DNA of 64,000 bases from Corynebacterium lowii (GCF_001412085.1 NZ_LKEV01000003.1:124001-188000), one strand, 5' to 3'. Positions 20,321-29,622 are shown, numbered from the stretch's first letter. The notes: generated by a model not told the origin, from the sequence alone. Made by a program: numbers and translations.

Positions 20321-20914
20321 ATGATGCCCACTTCCCTGATAATGCCGGCGATCGACGTGATCGCCATTAGTTTCCTGGTATTCGCCATCTACTTCCCCCG
20401 GCACCGCCGCACGGATCTGGTGGTGGCCTTCCTCGGAGTGAACATCGGCGTGCTCGGCGTGGCGGCCACCCTGGCCACCCAGGAGGTCGGGATGGGCCTG
20501 GGTATGGGCCTCTTCGGCGTGCTCTCCATCATTCGTCTGCGTTCCTCGGAAATCTCGCAGACGGAGGTGGCCTACTACTTCGCCGCCCTGGCCATCGGCC
20601 TGGTGGCGGGCCTGAGCTCCACTCCTTCCATCACCGCCGTGGCCGTGATCCTGGCGATCGTGATGGTGCTCGCCTTGGCCGATTCCCGCTGGTTCACCGG
20701 GCGCTACACCTCCCAGGAGGTCATGGTGGAACGGGCTATCACGGACCGCACGGAACTCATCGCTCACCTGGAACGCACCCTGGGCGCGCAGGTGGTGGAC
20801 GTCAAGGTGATTCGGCTCGATTGCGTCAATGACACCACCTGGGTCACCGTGCGGCTGGGCAAAAGCGCCGAGCGGGCGCTGAGCACCCACCCGGAAATGG
20901 CGGAACTGGCATGA
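20321..20914 (+). CDS. DUF4956 membrane protein
   Basis: A 197-residue integral membrane protein with about four hydrophobic segments in its first 125 residues (IDVIAISFLVFAIYF, LVVAFLGVNIGVLGVAATLA, EVAYYFAALAIGLVAGL, ITAVAVILAIVMVLALA) and a cytoplasmic ferredoxin-like tail. The motif GLFGVLSIIRLRSSEI between helices is typical of DUF4956. Such proteins are very often encoded beside VTC-domain proteins, as here (four-base ATGA overlap), and are thought to work with them; no biochemical role is established. AAGGAAGG precedes the ATG. Confidence 0.88.
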   Translation: MMPTSLIMPAIDVIAISFLVFAIYFPRHRRTDLVVAFLGVNIGVLGVAATLATQEVGMGLGMGLFGVLSIIRLRSSEISQTEVAYYFAALAIGLVAGLSSTPSITAVAVILAIVMVLALADSRWFTGRYTSQEVMVERAITDRTELIAHLERTLGAQVVDVKVIRLDCVNDTTWVTVRLGKSAERALSTHPEMAELA

Positions 20915-21708
20915 CCGGCACCGTGACCACTCTCGACGCCCTCCCCGCCATCTCGCTGGAAGAAATCAACGCCGAGGCCGCCATGCTCACCCGAGTGGAC
21001 CGCAAGTACGTGATGCACCACAGCCAACTAGAGCAGGTGCTGCGCCACGTGCCCGGTGATACCCGAGTCCTAGAGATCGACGGCCTGCGCCAGCAGCGCT
21101 ACCGCACCGTGTACTTTGACACCGATGACCTGCTGAGTTACCGCATGACGGCGCAGAAAAGACGGCGCCGCTTCAAGGTACGCACCAGGGTGTACCTGGA
21201 CACGGAGGTCTCCTTTTGCGAGATTAAGACCTCCGGCCCGCGCGGCCTGACGATCAAGCAGCGCGTGCCGATCGCCGTGGCGGAGGCCCTGAGCAATACG
21301 GTGCTGCAGCATACCGCCGGATGGGTGGATTCCACCCTGCACCAGGCGCGGGTACCCACGGCACACCACCGGCTGCGCCCGGTGCTGCTCAACCAGTACC
21401 GCCGCACCACCCTGTGCCCGAGCGATCTGGGGCGAGCCACCATTGACACCTCTATTGCCTTTGGTTCCGGCGTGCAGGCCTCTTCCGATGAAGCCGGTGA
21501 ACCCGAGGCACTGCATGGCTACGACATCGTTTTTATCGAAACGAAGTCCGGCAATAGCCCCAGCCGGCTCGACCGAATCCTGTGGAGCCTGGGGCATCGC
21601 CCGGCGCGCGTCTCCAAGTTTGGCACCGGCATGGCGGCGCTCAACCCGCACCTGGCGCACAACAGATGGAGCCCCGTCATGCGCGAGTACTACGCCGCGG
21701 CCCACTAA
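20911..21708 (+). CDS. VTC-domain protein (polyphosphate polymerase-like)
   Basis: A 265-residue protein with the triphosphate-tunnel fold of the yeast VTC4 polyphosphate polymerase domain. Tunnel-lining basic and acidic residues are visible: LTRVDRKYVM (about residue 28), YRTVYFDTDDL (about 67), KRRRRFKVRTRVY (about 83), CEIKTSG (about 105) and IVFIETKSG (about 205). Start overlaps the DUF4956 stop. The fold suggests phosphate-chain synthesis or binding at the membrane with DUF4956; catalytic activity of bacterial stand-alone members is not established. Confidence 0.88.
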   Translation: MTGTVTTLDALPAISLEEINAEAAMLTRVDRKYVMHHSQLEQVLRHVPGDTRVLEIDGLRQQRYRTVYFDTDDLLSYRMTAQKRRRRFKVRTRVYLDTEVSFCEIKTSGPRGLTIKQRVPIAVAEALSNTVLQHTAGWVDSTLHQARVPTAHHRLRPVLLNQYRRTTLCPSDLGRATIDTSIAFGSGVQASSDEAGEPEALHGYDIVFIETKSGNSPSRLDRILWSLGHRPARVSKFGTGMAALNPHLAHNRWSPVMREYYAAAH

Positions 21709-21787
21709 AAACCGTGGCCTAGCAAAACCGCCCTGCAACATCCCAGCCCCGCAACACCTCCCCCAAAAAACAGAAAGAAGAAGAACA

Positions 21788-23701
21788 ATGAAAGCAAGCA
21801 CCTACACCCGCAAGATCATCGCCGCCGCTCTGGTGGCCTCCACACTCACCGTGGCCGCCTGCTCCGGGCAGAGCAACGCCGAGCCCGTGGCCGCAGCCGC
21901 CGAGGTCACGGCCACCGATGGCACCACCATTGCCGATACCACCCAGGCCCCCAGCGCCGAAGAGGTGCGCGCAGGCAATAGCGATGCCACCGTGGTGAAG
22001 GACGATGAGTGGTCCGCCTCCGACGCCCAGGACATCGACCTTTCCGGCTCCGAGGACGTCACCATCACCGAGGCCGGGGTGTACCGGTTGAGCGGCACCC
22101 TCAACGCCGGGGTGACCGTGGACGCGGGCGAGGACGCCCAGGTGGTGTTGATCCTGGATAACGCCACTATTCATAACGACGATGGCCCGGCCATCAACGT
22201 CGTTTCCGCCGATGACGTAGCCATCTCGCTCAGCGGGAACAACGAGGTTTCCGATGCCTCGTCCTACGCCGAGGACGCCGACGCGGACGCCGCCATCTAC
22301 TCCAAGGCCGACCTCACCATCACCGGTTCCGGCCACCTCACCGTGGAGGGCAAGGGTGCGGACGGCATTGCCAGCTCCGATGACCTCGTGGTGCTCTCCG
22401 GCACCATCGACGTCACGGCGGCTGACGACGGCCTACGCGGCAAGGATTCCCTGAGCATTCAGGGCGGCACCCTCACCGTGAACGCCCAGGGCGATGGTCT
22501 GCGCTCCAACCAGGACGATGATGCCACTAAGGGGTGGGTGGAGATCAGCGGCGGCGAGGTGACCATCACCGCAGGCGATGATGGTATCGACGCCGCCACC
22601 GACGCCCTGCTCACCGGCGGCAAGGCCACCATCACCAGCACCGATAAGGGAGTGGTGGCAGGAACCTACCTGGTGGCTGATGGCACGGAACTGGACATCA
22701 CCGCCGAGGACGATGGCTTGCACTCCGATGGCTCTATCGGCCTCCACTCCGGCACCATCGCCGTGAGCGCCGGGGACGACGGCGTGCACGCCGACGTCGC
22801 TTTGCTTGCCGACGGCGCGGACCTCACCGTGAGCCAGTCCGAGGAGGCCTTCGAGGGCGGGCTCATCACCATTGCGGCCGGTAACCTCAACCTGACTTCT
22901 AATGACGATGGAATTAATGCCTCCGGCTATACCGATGCCGCCGAGGCCTGGGAGGCGCAGGCTGTGGAGACGGAAGATACGGAGGATACAGAACAGGGTG
23001 CTCCGCAGGAGATGATGGATCCGCCGATGGGTGAGCCCGGTGCTCAGGGTGGTCAAGGCGGCCAGGGTGGTCCCTTCGGGGGCGGCATGCCTCAGGGCGA
23101 TATGAATGGCGAGATGGGCGGCGGCATGCCCGCCGGTGGCCCCGGTGGGGGAATGGATCAGTCCAGTGGTGAGCAACTGAATATCACCGGCGGCACCGTG
23201 GTGGTCAATGCGGGAGGCGATGGCATTGATTCCAATGGCGATGTGGCCATGAGTGGTGGCGATGTCACCGTGTGGGGTCCCACCTCTAATGGTGATGGTT
23301 CTTTGGACTATAACGGTGAGTTCACCATCACCGGCGGCACCCTAGCAGCGATCGGCTCGGAGGGCATGGCCGAGGCTCCCTCCTCCACCGATGAGCAGGG
23401 CTGGGTGCAGGCCGCGGCCTCTGGTACGGCGGGTGATGAGATCACCATTGCCGATGCCAACGGCACCGTGATTGCCACCTATACCGCGGAAAAGGACTTT
23501 GGCAACGTGGTGTTCTCTAGCTCGGAGATCACGATGGGCGAGACCTACACCGTTAGCGTCAATGGCACCGCCACCGAGGCCACCGCCGGGGAATCCACCG
23601 GCGGCATGATGGGTGGGGCAATGATGGGCGGCGGCCCCCAGGGCGGCATGGGCATGCCCGGCATGATGGGACAGCCCGGCGAGCAAGCTGAGCAGGCCTA
23701 A
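21788..23701 (+). CDS. Beta-helix carbohydrate-binding-domain lipoprotein (Cthe_2159-like)
   Basis: A 637-residue lipoprotein: signal peptide with lipobox VAACS near residue 24. Residues about 70-480 are a right-handed beta-helix built of short units with a recurring Asp-Gly turn, such as ADDGLRG, GDGLRSN, GDDGIDAA, EDDGLHSDG, GDDGVHAD, NDDGINAS and GGDGIDSNG. This pattern matches the Pfam carbohydrate-binding family typified by Clostridium thermocellum Cthe_2159, which binds acidic polysaccharide and calcium. A Met/Gly/Gln-rich insert (about 408-459) and a similar C-terminal tail (about 600-637) are low-complexity. Third gene after DUF4956 and VTC; the ligand is unknown. Confidence 0.85.
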   Translation: MKASTYTRKIIAAALVASTLTVAACSGQSNAEPVAAAAEVTATDGTTIADTTQAPSAEEVRAGNSDATVVKDDEWSASDAQDIDLSGSEDVTITEAGVYRLSGTLNAGVTVDAGEDAQVVLILDNATIHNDDGPAINVVSADDVAISLSGNNEVSDASSYAEDADADAAIYSKADLTITGSGHLTVEGKGADGIASSDDLVVLSGTIDVTAADDGLRGKDSLSIQGGTLTVNAQGDGLRSNQDDDATKGWVEISGGEVTITAGDDGIDAATDALLTGGKATITSTDKGVVAGTYLVADGTELDITAEDDGLHSDGSIGLHSGTIAVSAGDDGVHADVALLADGADLTVSQSEEAFEGGLITIAAGNLNLTSNDDGINASGYTDAAEAWEAQAVETEDTEDTEQGAPQEMMDPPMGEPGAQGGQGGQGGPFGGGMPQGDMNGEMGGGMPAGGPGGGMDQSSGEQLNITGGTVVVNAGGDGIDSNGDVAMSGGDVTVWGPTSNGDGSLDYNGEFTITGGTLAAIGSEGMAEAPSSTDEQGWVQAAASGTAGDEITIADANGTVIATYTAEKDFGNVVFSSSEITMGETYTVSVNGTATEATAGESTGGMMGGAMMGGGPQGGMGMPGMMGQPGEQAEQA

Positions 23702-23725
23702 TCCCCGCTGTTTTAGCGCTGCGCC

Positions 23726-23783
23726 AGCGGCACATGGTTCACGCAGAGTTCACGGTTGTGTTACTTGCGGGCCATGTGCCGCT
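23726..23783. promoter_or_regulatory. Perfect 12-bp inverted repeat enclosing tandem GTTCAC sites
   Basis: AGCGGCACATGG (23726-23737) is perfectly repeated in inverse orientation at 23772-23783. The 34-base loop contains TTCACGCAGAG and TTCACGGTTGT, two GTTCAC units exactly 11 bases apart, the same pattern as upstream of the operon. The right arm is followed by TTTTA, so the structure could also end transcription of the lipoprotein gene. Terminator and operator functions may coexist; both are inferred. Confidence 0.5.
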
Positions 23784-23837
23784 TTTATCCTCGTGGCAGG
23801 TACAAACCATCACGAAAGAGATGCTGAGGTTAGCGCG

Positions 23838-24101
23838 ATGGAAACTCAGAAAAACACCCTTGTTCTCGGCTGGGTGGCCGCCGTGCTGGCCCTGGCCATT
23901 GGCTTTTTCTCCTGGACCGTGCCCGATTCCTGGTACGGCACCATCGACTATGCGTTTATGGCAGCACTCGTAGTACTTGCGGCTGTAAGCGGCTGGTGCG
24001 CCTGGAAGAACCGCTCGGCGGCTCTGGCGATTGCTGCGGTGGTGGGGTTGTTATCCCCGATTATCGTGATCGTGGCCTCGATGGTGTTCATCGGCCTTTA
24101 G
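23838..24101 (+). CDS. Small membrane protein, unknown function
   Basis: An 87-residue protein with three hydrophobic segments: LVLGWVAAVLALAIGFFSW (about residues 8-26), YAFMAALVVLAAVSGWCAW (about 38-56) and ALAIAAVVGLLSPIIVIVASMVFIGL (about 62-87). The family is not recognised. A GAGG sequence precedes the ATG at 23838. It lies directly downstream of the tandem-repeat hairpin and may share regulation with the VTC operon. Its last four bases overlap the convergent ACT-domain gene. Confidence 0.65.
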   Translation: METQKNTLVLGWVAAVLALAIGFFSWTVPDSWYGTIDYAFMAALVVLAAVSGWCAWKNRSAALAIAAVVGLLSPIIVIVASMVFIGL

Positions 24102-24766
24102 CGCTGAGCCAAGATCGCCCCGCACACGGTGGCGAGGTTGCCCAGGTGGGCCACCTCGCTGGCGAGGAAGTCCGGGCCACCGGGGCGGCCGATAACCACC
24201 ACGAGGTTCGTGCCCGGCAGGGGAGCGGCGGCCAGGGCGGAATCGAGCAGAGCCCAGGATTGCGGCACCCATTCTTCCGTATCCGGTTGGAGGGTGCGCG
24301 CGGCGGTCACGGGAATAGCCTCGGGGTTATCCTGATTATCCTCCGGGGCGGCCTGAGAGGCAGCCACGCGGGTCACCGGCGCGCGGGTATCGAGCACGAT
24401 GGCCCAGGAGGAGGTCATGGAGCGGGGGAGAACCTGGACGAGCACGTCCATCGCCTGAGAGACGTCTCCGGCATTGTGGGCGACGTCGGCAAGCATCTCG
24501 ATCTGACCGCGCCGATCCACTCGCCCGGAGAAGGGGCGAATGGAATCCACCAGCACGCCCTCGACGGATTGTGCGGCGGAGATGAGGGTATCGGCCAGGG
24601 TTCCGGTGGGCAGGCTGATAACTAGATCGTCCATGACGGTGCCGTCGGGGAAGGCCTGCACCACGTCCACGGATTGAATGTTGGCGTCGATGGCACCGAA
24701 TGCCTGGGTGAGCACGCTGAGGCTGCCCGGGGCGTCGGGGAGCAGAACACGAATCAGGTAGGGCAC
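24098..24766 (-). CDS. ACT-domain amino-acid-binding regulatory protein
   Basis: A 222-residue cytoplasmic protein. The N-terminal 75 residues are an ACT domain (YLIRVLLPDAPGSLSVLTQAFGAIDANIQSVDVV), a fold that senses small molecules, usually amino acids. The remainder (about 80-222) is an actinobacterial extension with no enzyme motif that I recognise. A GTG start at 24766 follows GGAAGG. It is divergent from gatC, and corynebacterial genomes keep this pair together; a link to translation or amino-acid sensing is only contextual. Confidence 0.8.
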   Translation of the reverse strand: MPYLIRVLLPDAPGSLSVLTQAFGAIDANIQSVDVVQAFPDGTVMDDLVISLPTGTLADTLISAAQSVEGVLVDSIRPFSGRVDRRGQIEMLADVAHNAGDVSQAMDVLVQVLPRSMTSSWAIVLDTRAPVTRVAASQAAPEDNQDNPEAIPVTAARTLQPDTEEWVPQSWALLDSALAAAPLPGTNLVVVIGRPGGPDFLASEVAHLGNLATVCGAILAQR

Positions 24767-24934
24767 GGGGCTTGGCCTTCCGGCAATCCGGTGGATAGGG
24801 GTACGAACACATGGTAGCGGGCACGCGGGACGGGTGGTGCCTTATATTCACGGGCAACCGGCGAAACCGCGGCCACGGGGGTGCATTATCATGGGCGGGA
24901 GTCTGGAACGAACGAGCCGAAGAAGGATGAAAGC

Positions 24935-25228
24935 GTGCCCAAGATTTCGCGCGATGAGGTAGCCCACCTCGCAGAACTAGCCCGCCTTGCGCTCAGCGAG
25001 GAGGAATTAGAACAGTACGCCGAGCAGATTGACGGCATTATCGCCAACGTCTCCGCCGTGCAGCAGGTGGCGGCGCAGGGGGTTGAGCCGATGAGCCACC
25101 CTCACTCCATTACCACCGCCATGCGCGCAGATGAGGAGGAGGCGCTGCTCACCGCCGAGCAGGCCCTCGATCAGGCTCCCGAGGTGGAGCAGCAGCGTTT
25201 CGTCGTACCGCAGATTTTGGGGGAGTAA
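24935..25228 (+). CDS. gatC: Asp/Glu-tRNA amidotransferase subunit C
   Basis: Small subunit (97 residues) of GatCAB, which converts Glu-tRNA-Gln and Asp-tRNA-Asn to the amide forms. Begins MPKISRDEVAHLAELARLALSEEEL, the family N-terminal helix, and ends with VVPQILGE. GTG at 24935 is preceded by AAGGATG; a -10-like TATCAT lies at 24886-24891. gatA starts three bases after its stop. Confidence 0.94.
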   Translation: MPKISRDEVAHLAELARLALSEEELEQYAEQIDGIIANVSAVQQVAAQGVEPMSHPHSITTAMRADEEEALLTAEQALDQAPEVEQQRFVVPQILGE

Positions 25229-25231
25229 ACA

Positions 25232-26716
25232 ATGACCACGTACATCAAACCGGAAGAGGGCCTGACCTCGCTCAGCGCCGCCGAGCTGGCCGCCAAGATT
25301 CACGCGGGTGAGGTTTCCTCCCGCGAGGTTACCCAGGCCCACCTGGATCGCATCGCAGAAACCGATGAGGCCCTGCACGCTTTCCTTCACGTGGGTGCCA
25401 CCGAGGCCCTGGCCGCTGCCGACGCCGTGGATTCCGCCCTGGCCGCAGGGGAAAAGCCCGCCTCGGCACTGGCCGGTGTGCCGCTGGCGCTCAAGGACAT
25501 CTTCACCACGACCGACGCCCCCACCACCGCCGCCTCCAAGATGCTGGAAGGCTACCGCGCGCCCTACGACGCCACGGTGACCCGCAAGATCCGCGAGGCC
25601 GGTATCCCGATTCTGGGCAAGACCAACCTCGATGAGTTCGCTATGGGTTCCTCCACGGAGAACTCCGCCTTTGGCCCCACGCACAATCCCTATGACGTGG
25701 AGCGCACCGCTGGCGGTTCCGGTGGTGGTACCTCGGCGGCCCTGGCCGCGGGCCAGGCTCCCCTGGGCATCGGCACCGATACGGGCGGTTCTATTCGTCA
25801 GCCCGCCGCCTTGACCAATACCGTGGGCGTTAAGCCCACCTATGGCACTGTCTCGCGCTATGGCCTTATCGCCTGCGCTTCTTCCCTGGACCAGGGCGGC
25901 CCCTGTGCGCGCACGGTGCTCGATACCGCCCTGCTTCACGAGGTCATCGCGGGGCACGATCGCTTCGATGCCACCTCCGTGGATAAGCCGGTGGCTCCCG
26001 TGGTGGCCGCCGCCCGCGAGGGGGCCTCGGGTGATCTGAGCGGCGTCAAGGTGGGTGTGATTAAGCAGTTCGACCGCGAGGGCTGGCAGCCGGGCGTGAT
26101 GTCTAACTACCACGCCGCGCTGCGTCAGTTGGAAGAACAGGGTGCGCAGCTGGTGGAGGTGGATTGCCCCCACTTTGATGATGCCCTCAACGCCTACTAC
26201 CTGATTCTGCCCTGCGAGGTCTCCTCCAACCTGGCGCGCTTTGACGGCATGCGCTACGGCAAGCGCGTGGGCGACGATGGCTCCCACTCCGCTAACGAGG
26301 TCATGGCGCTCACCCGTGCCGAGGGCTTCGGCCCCGAGGTCAAGCGCCGCATCATCCTGGGCACCTACGCGCTTTCCGTGGGTTATTACGACGCCTACTA
26401 TCTCCAGGCGCAGCGCGTGCGCACCCTCATTGCCCAGGACTTCGCCCGCGCCTACGAGCAGGTGGATATTCTCGCGGCCCCCACCACCCCCACCACGGCC
26501 TTCAAACTGGGCGAAAAGGCCGAGGACCCCCTGGCGATGTACAACTTCGACCTGTGCACCCTGCCGCTTAACCTGGCCGGGCTGTGTGGCATGTCGGTGC
26601 CCTCCGGCTTTGCGGAGGACACGAACCTGCCGGTGGGCCTGCAACTCATGGCCCCGGCCTTTGCCGACGACCGCCTCTACCGCGTGGGAGCGGCCTTCGA
26701 GGCCGGGCGCGCCTAG
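25232..26716 (+). CDS. gatA: Asp/Glu-tRNA amidotransferase subunit A
   Basis: Amidase subunit of GatCAB (494 residues) that releases ammonia from glutamine. The Ser-cisSer-Lys triad is visible: lysine in [10 protein letters not shown] (about residue 88), cis-serine region [14 protein letters not shown] (about 163) and nucleophile in [12 protein letters not shown] (about 185). It follows gatC immediately; gatB is 4.9 kb downstream after pfkA. Its stop overlaps the convergent hypothetical gene by four bases. Confidence 0.96.
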   Translation: MTTYIKPEEGLTSLSAAELAAKIHAGEVSSREVTQAHLDRIAETDEALHAFLHVGATEALAAADAVDSALAAGEKPASALAGVPLALKDIFTTTDAPTTAASKMLEGYRAPYDATVTRKIREAGIPILGKTNLDEFAMGSSTENSAFGPTHNPYDVERTAGGSGGGTSAALAAGQAPLGIGTDTGGSIRQPAALTNTVGVKPTYGTVSRYGLIACASSLDQGGPCARTVLDTALLHEVIAGHDRFDATSVDKPVAPVVAAAREGASGDLSGVKVGVIKQFDREGWQPGVMSNYHAALRQLEEQGAQLVEVDCPHFDDALNAYYLILPCEVSSNLARFDGMRYGKRVGDDGSHSANEVMALTRAEGFGPEVKRRIILGTYALSVGYYDAYYLQAQRVRTLIAQDFARAYEQVDILAAPTTPTTAFKLGEKAEDPLAMYNFDLCTLPLNLAGLCGMSVPSGFAEDTNLPVGLQLMAPAFADDRLYRVGAAFEAGRA

Positions 26717-27036
26717 CGCTTATCGGAAAGCAGGTGGGCGGCACCGGCGGTGACGCCGGTGACCGCCAGCACGGCGGGCCAGGAACCGATCTTCTTGGCG
26801 AGCGGGTGGCTTAGCCCAAACCCGGCCACGTAGGCGGTGCTCAGCGCCGCGGTGGTGGCGGGGTTGGTCTTGGCCCACCAGCTGCGCCCGGCCCACACGC
26901 CGGCGGCGGCCAGCAGTGCCCCGCCGAGGGGACGCACCCCGGTTTCCCTGGCAGAGAGCCAGCCGCCGAGTAGGCCGGTGGCCACCACGGCGGCGGTATT
27001 GACTTCTTCAGGCTTTTTCACATCAATCATTCCCAT
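26713..27036 (-). CDS. Small conserved membrane-associated protein
   Basis: A 107-residue protein with glycine/alanine-rich hydrophobic stretches ([45 protein letters not shown]) that could form three or four short membrane helices. Begins [12 protein letters not shown] after AGGATGGG. The family is known only as conserved in corynebacteria and relatives, without assigned function. It is convergent with gatA and divergent from the MFS gene. Confidence 0.7.
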   Translation of the reverse strand: MGMIDVKKPEEVNTAAVVATGLLGGWLSARETGVRPLGGALLAAAGVWAGRSWWAKTNPATTAALSTAYVAGFGLSHPLAKKIGSWPAVLAVTGVTAGAAHLLSDKR

Positions 27037-27094
27037 GCTGGCCCATCCTAGCGCCTGTGCTCAGCGTTAAGCGGCGCTTTTGTAGCCTTAAAGC

Positions 27095-28462
27095 ATGGTT
27101 TCGGCAGCGCAGGCATACCGCGCCCTAGCGGCATTGTGCATCGGGTTCTTTATGATCCTCATGGATCAGACCATCGTGGCCGTGGCTACCCCACATATCC
27201 AGCAAGAACTCCACGCCAGCCTCTCCCAGGTGGTGTGGGTGACCTCCATTTACCTGCTCTTCTACGTGGTGCCGCTGCTGCTGAGTGGCAGACTGGGCGA
27301 TCGCTACGGGCAGCGCAACGTCTACCGGGTGGGGATGGTGGTGTTCGTGGGGGCGTCGATAGTCTGCGGCCTGGCCCCCACCATCGAGGTATTGATCGCC
27401 GCGCGAGCCGTGCAGGGTTTGGGGGCCTCGATCCTCACACCGCAGACCATGAGCGTTATTAACCGCATTTTCCCCAAGGAACGCCGCGGCACCGCACTCG
27501 GAATCTGGGGAGCGGTGGCGGGCCTGGCAACGCTGGCCGGTCCCATGCTCGGCGGGATCATCGTGGCCTCCCTGGGGTGGCACTGGATTTTCTTTATTAA
27601 CGTGCCCTTGGGGGTACTCTCCCTGGTGCTGGTGAGCCTGTGGGTGCCGGATTTGCCGCGCACCACCTCAAGGATTCACGGCGGCAGCGTGGTGCTTTTC
27701 CTCCTGGGGCTCAGCGCGGTGGTCTTTTCCCTGCAACAGGGTTTCTCCCTGGGGTGGCCGTGGTGGCTCTGGCTGCTTTTGGGGGTAGGCCTGCTGTGCT
27801 TGGTGGTTTTTGTATGGTGGCAGCACAGGGTGAGCGATCCCCTCATGCCGCTGGCCCTTTTCGCCCAGCGGAACTTCGCCCTGGGGGCCTTTTCCATCGC
27901 CACCGTGGGACTGGCGGTGACGGCGCAAATGCTTCCCATCATGGTGTATCTGCAACAGGGCCGGGGGCTGGACCCTGAGCGCGCCGGGCTCATGATGGTG
28001 CCGATGGCCCTCGTCTCCGGGGTACTTTCCCCCTTGGTGGGCCGCGCCACAGACAAGATCGCTCCGCGGGTGCTTTCCGTGACGGGTTTTTCGGCCTTTA
28101 TCGCAGCCCTCGTGGTGCTCTCGGTAGAGATGGCGCTGGGACATACCAGCTGGGGCTTTAGCGCCGCCGTGGCGCTGATGGGCGTGGGATCGGCTCTGGT
28201 GTGGGCACCTAATTCGGCCACCTCCATGCGCGAGGTTCCAGTGAACCTGATGGGGGCGGCGTCGGGCGTATATAACACCACCCGGCAGGTGGGTGCGGTG
28301 CTGGGTACGGCGCTCGTCGGAGCGGTGATGCAGGTTTCTGCTGCGCATTACGACGTCGGGGTGGCGATGGGGTTGAGCCTTCTCGTCCCCGCCGCAGCGC
28401 TGCTCCTGGGCCTGTGCGCGGTGTCTTTCTTTCCGGGAACGGCACCCCAGAACCGCTCCTGA
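27095..28462 (+). CDS. MFS drug/proton antiporter, DHA2 type (EmrB/QacA-like)
   Basis: A 455-residue transporter with about 14 hydrophobic helices. Features of the 14-helix DHA2 family are motif A GRLGDRYGQRNVYRVG (about residue 67), the motif C-like AVAGLATLAGPMLGGII (about 145) and the N-terminal motif ALCIGFFMILMDQTIVAVATPHIQ (motif D1). Likely exports drugs or metabolites using the proton gradient; the substrate is unknown. TAGCCT at 27083-27088 lies six bases before the ATG and no Shine-Dalgarno is present, so the start may be leaderless. Confidence 0.88.
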   Translation: MVSAAQAYRALAALCIGFFMILMDQTIVAVATPHIQQELHASLSQVVWVTSIYLLFYVVPLLLSGRLGDRYGQRNVYRVGMVVFVGASIVCGLAPTIEVLIAARAVQGLGASILTPQTMSVINRIFPKERRGTALGIWGAVAGLATLAGPMLGGIIVASLGWHWIFFINVPLGVLSLVLVSLWVPDLPRTTSRIHGGSVVLFLLGLSAVVFSLQQGFSLGWPWWLWLLLGVGLLCLVVFVWWQHRVSDPLMPLALFAQRNFALGAFSIATVGLAVTAQMLPIMVYLQQGRGLDPERAGLMMVPMALVSGVLSPLVGRATDKIAPRVLSVTGFSAFIAALVVLSVEMALGHTSWGFSAAVALMGVGSALVWAPNSATSMREVPVNLMGAASGVYNTTRQVGAVLGTALVGAVMQVSAAHYDVGVAMGLSLLVPAAALLLGLCAVSFFPGTAPQNRS

Positions 28463-28482
28463 ACCAATCGAGGCGAGGGGAC

Positions 28483-28488
28483 TAGAAT
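28483..28488 (+). promoter_or_regulatory. -10 box of pfkA (leaderless start)
   Basis: TAGAAT ends seven bases before the ATG at 28496. The box contains the alternative upstream ATG (28487), which therefore would not be transcribed if this is the main promoter. Confidence 0.55.
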
Positions 28489-28495
28489 GGTCTCC

Positions 28496-29527
28496 ATGCG
28501 TATTGCGACCCTCACCTCCGGTGGTGACTGCCCTGGCCTCAACGCTGTGATCCGTGGCATCGTGCGCACGGCCAGCTCCGAGTTTGGATCGACGGTTGTC
28601 GGTTATGAGGACGGCTGGGTGGGGCTCATGGAAGACCGCCGCGTACAGCTCTATGACGACGAGCGCATCGACAAGATCCTCTTGCGCGGTGGCACCATCT
28701 TGGGTACGGGCCGCCTGCACCCGGATAAGTTTAAAAACGGCCTGGAACAGATCAAGGCGAATCTGAAAGACGCCGGGGTGGACGCGCTCATTCCCATCGG
28801 CGGTGAGGGCACCCTCAAGGGTGCCAAGTGGCTCTCCGATAACGGTATCCCCGTGGTGGGCGTGCCCAAGACCATCGACAATGACGTCAATGGCACCGAC
28901 TTCACCTTTGGTTTTGACACCGCAGTTTCCGTGGCCACCGACGCCATCGACCGCCTGCACACCACCGCAGAGTCCCATAATCGCGTGATGATCGTGGAGG
29001 TTATGGGCCGCCACGTGGGCTGGATTGCCCTCCACGCGGGCATGGCGGGTGGTGCTCACTACACGGTGATTCCCGAGGTGCCTTTTGACATCGCGGACAT
29101 CTGCAAGGCGATGGAACGCCGCTTCCAGATGGGGGAGAAGTACGGCATCATCGTGGTGGCCGAGGGGGCTCTTCCCGCCGAGGGAACGATGGAACTGCGC
29201 GAGGGAGAGGTGGACCAGTTCGGCCACAAGACCTTCACCGGCATTGGCCAGCAGATTGCCGATGAGATACACGCCCGCCTGGGTCACGATGTGCGCACCA
29301 CCGTGTTAGGGCATATCCAGCGCGGCGGCACCCCCACCTCCTTTGACCGCGTATTGGCCACCCGCTACGGAGTCCGCGCGGCGCGCGCCTGCCACGAGGG
29401 CCAATTCGGCAAAACGGTGGCGCTGCACGGGGAGAGGATTGAGATGATTCCCTTGGCGGAGGCCGTGGGAACCCTCAAGGAGGTGCCGCTGCGCCGTTAT
29501 GAAACCGCGCAGGCAATGTTTGGCTAA
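28496..29527 (+). CDS. pfkA: 6-phosphofructokinase
   Basis: Phosphorylates fructose 6-phosphate in glycolysis. The 343-residue product has [15 protein letters not shown] at the N-terminus, the nucleotide-site sequence IGGEGTLKG, the catalytic [10 protein letters not shown] and the sugar-binding [10 protein letters not shown]. Glycine rather than aspartate after GGE favours ATP over pyrophosphate as donor. The start at 28496 fits a leaderless transcript; an ATG three codons earlier with GAGGGG upstream is the alternative. It lies between gatCA and gatB, as in related corynebacteria. Confidence 0.94.
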   Translation: MRIATLTSGGDCPGLNAVIRGIVRTASSEFGSTVVGYEDGWVGLMEDRRVQLYDDERIDKILLRGGTILGTGRLHPDKFKNGLEQIKANLKDAGVDALIPIGGEGTLKGAKWLSDNGIPVVGVPKTIDNDVNGTDFTFGFDTAVSVATDAIDRLHTTAESHNRVMIVEVMGRHVGWIALHAGMAGGAHYTVIPEVPFDIADICKAMERRFQMGEKYGIIVVAEGALPAEGTMELREGEVDQFGHKTFTGIGQQIADEIHARLGHDVRTTVLGHIQRGGTPTSFDRVLATRYGVRAARACHEGQFGKTVALHGERIEMIPLAEAVGTLKEVPLRRYETAQAMFG

Positions 29528-29559
29528 GCACCCTCACCGGATAGAGTGACCTCCATCGC

Positions 29560-29596
29560 CATCTTTCATGTCACGCCGCTAGGCGCGTTAAAGATG
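29560..29596. promoter_or_regulatory. Nested inverted repeat upstream of BASS transporter gene
   Basis: CATCTTT (29560-29566) and AAAGATG (29590-29596) are inverted repeats enclosing a small CGCC-GCTA-GGCG hairpin (29574-29585). There is no T-run, so it is more likely a regulatory or operator structure in the leader of the next gene than a pfkA terminator. The binding factor is unknown. Confidence 0.35.
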
Positions 29597-29622
29597 AAGC
29601 CAGTACAGCGAAGGATGTCACC

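Noticed and set aside
25007..26644. 545-codon minus-strand open frame
   Set aside because: Antisense of gatC/gatA with glycine/histidine-rich composition; not a protein family.
27668..29287. 539-codon minus-strand open frame
   Set aside because: Histidine-rich shadow running antisense to the MFS gene and pfkA, a usual artefact of high-GC codon bias.
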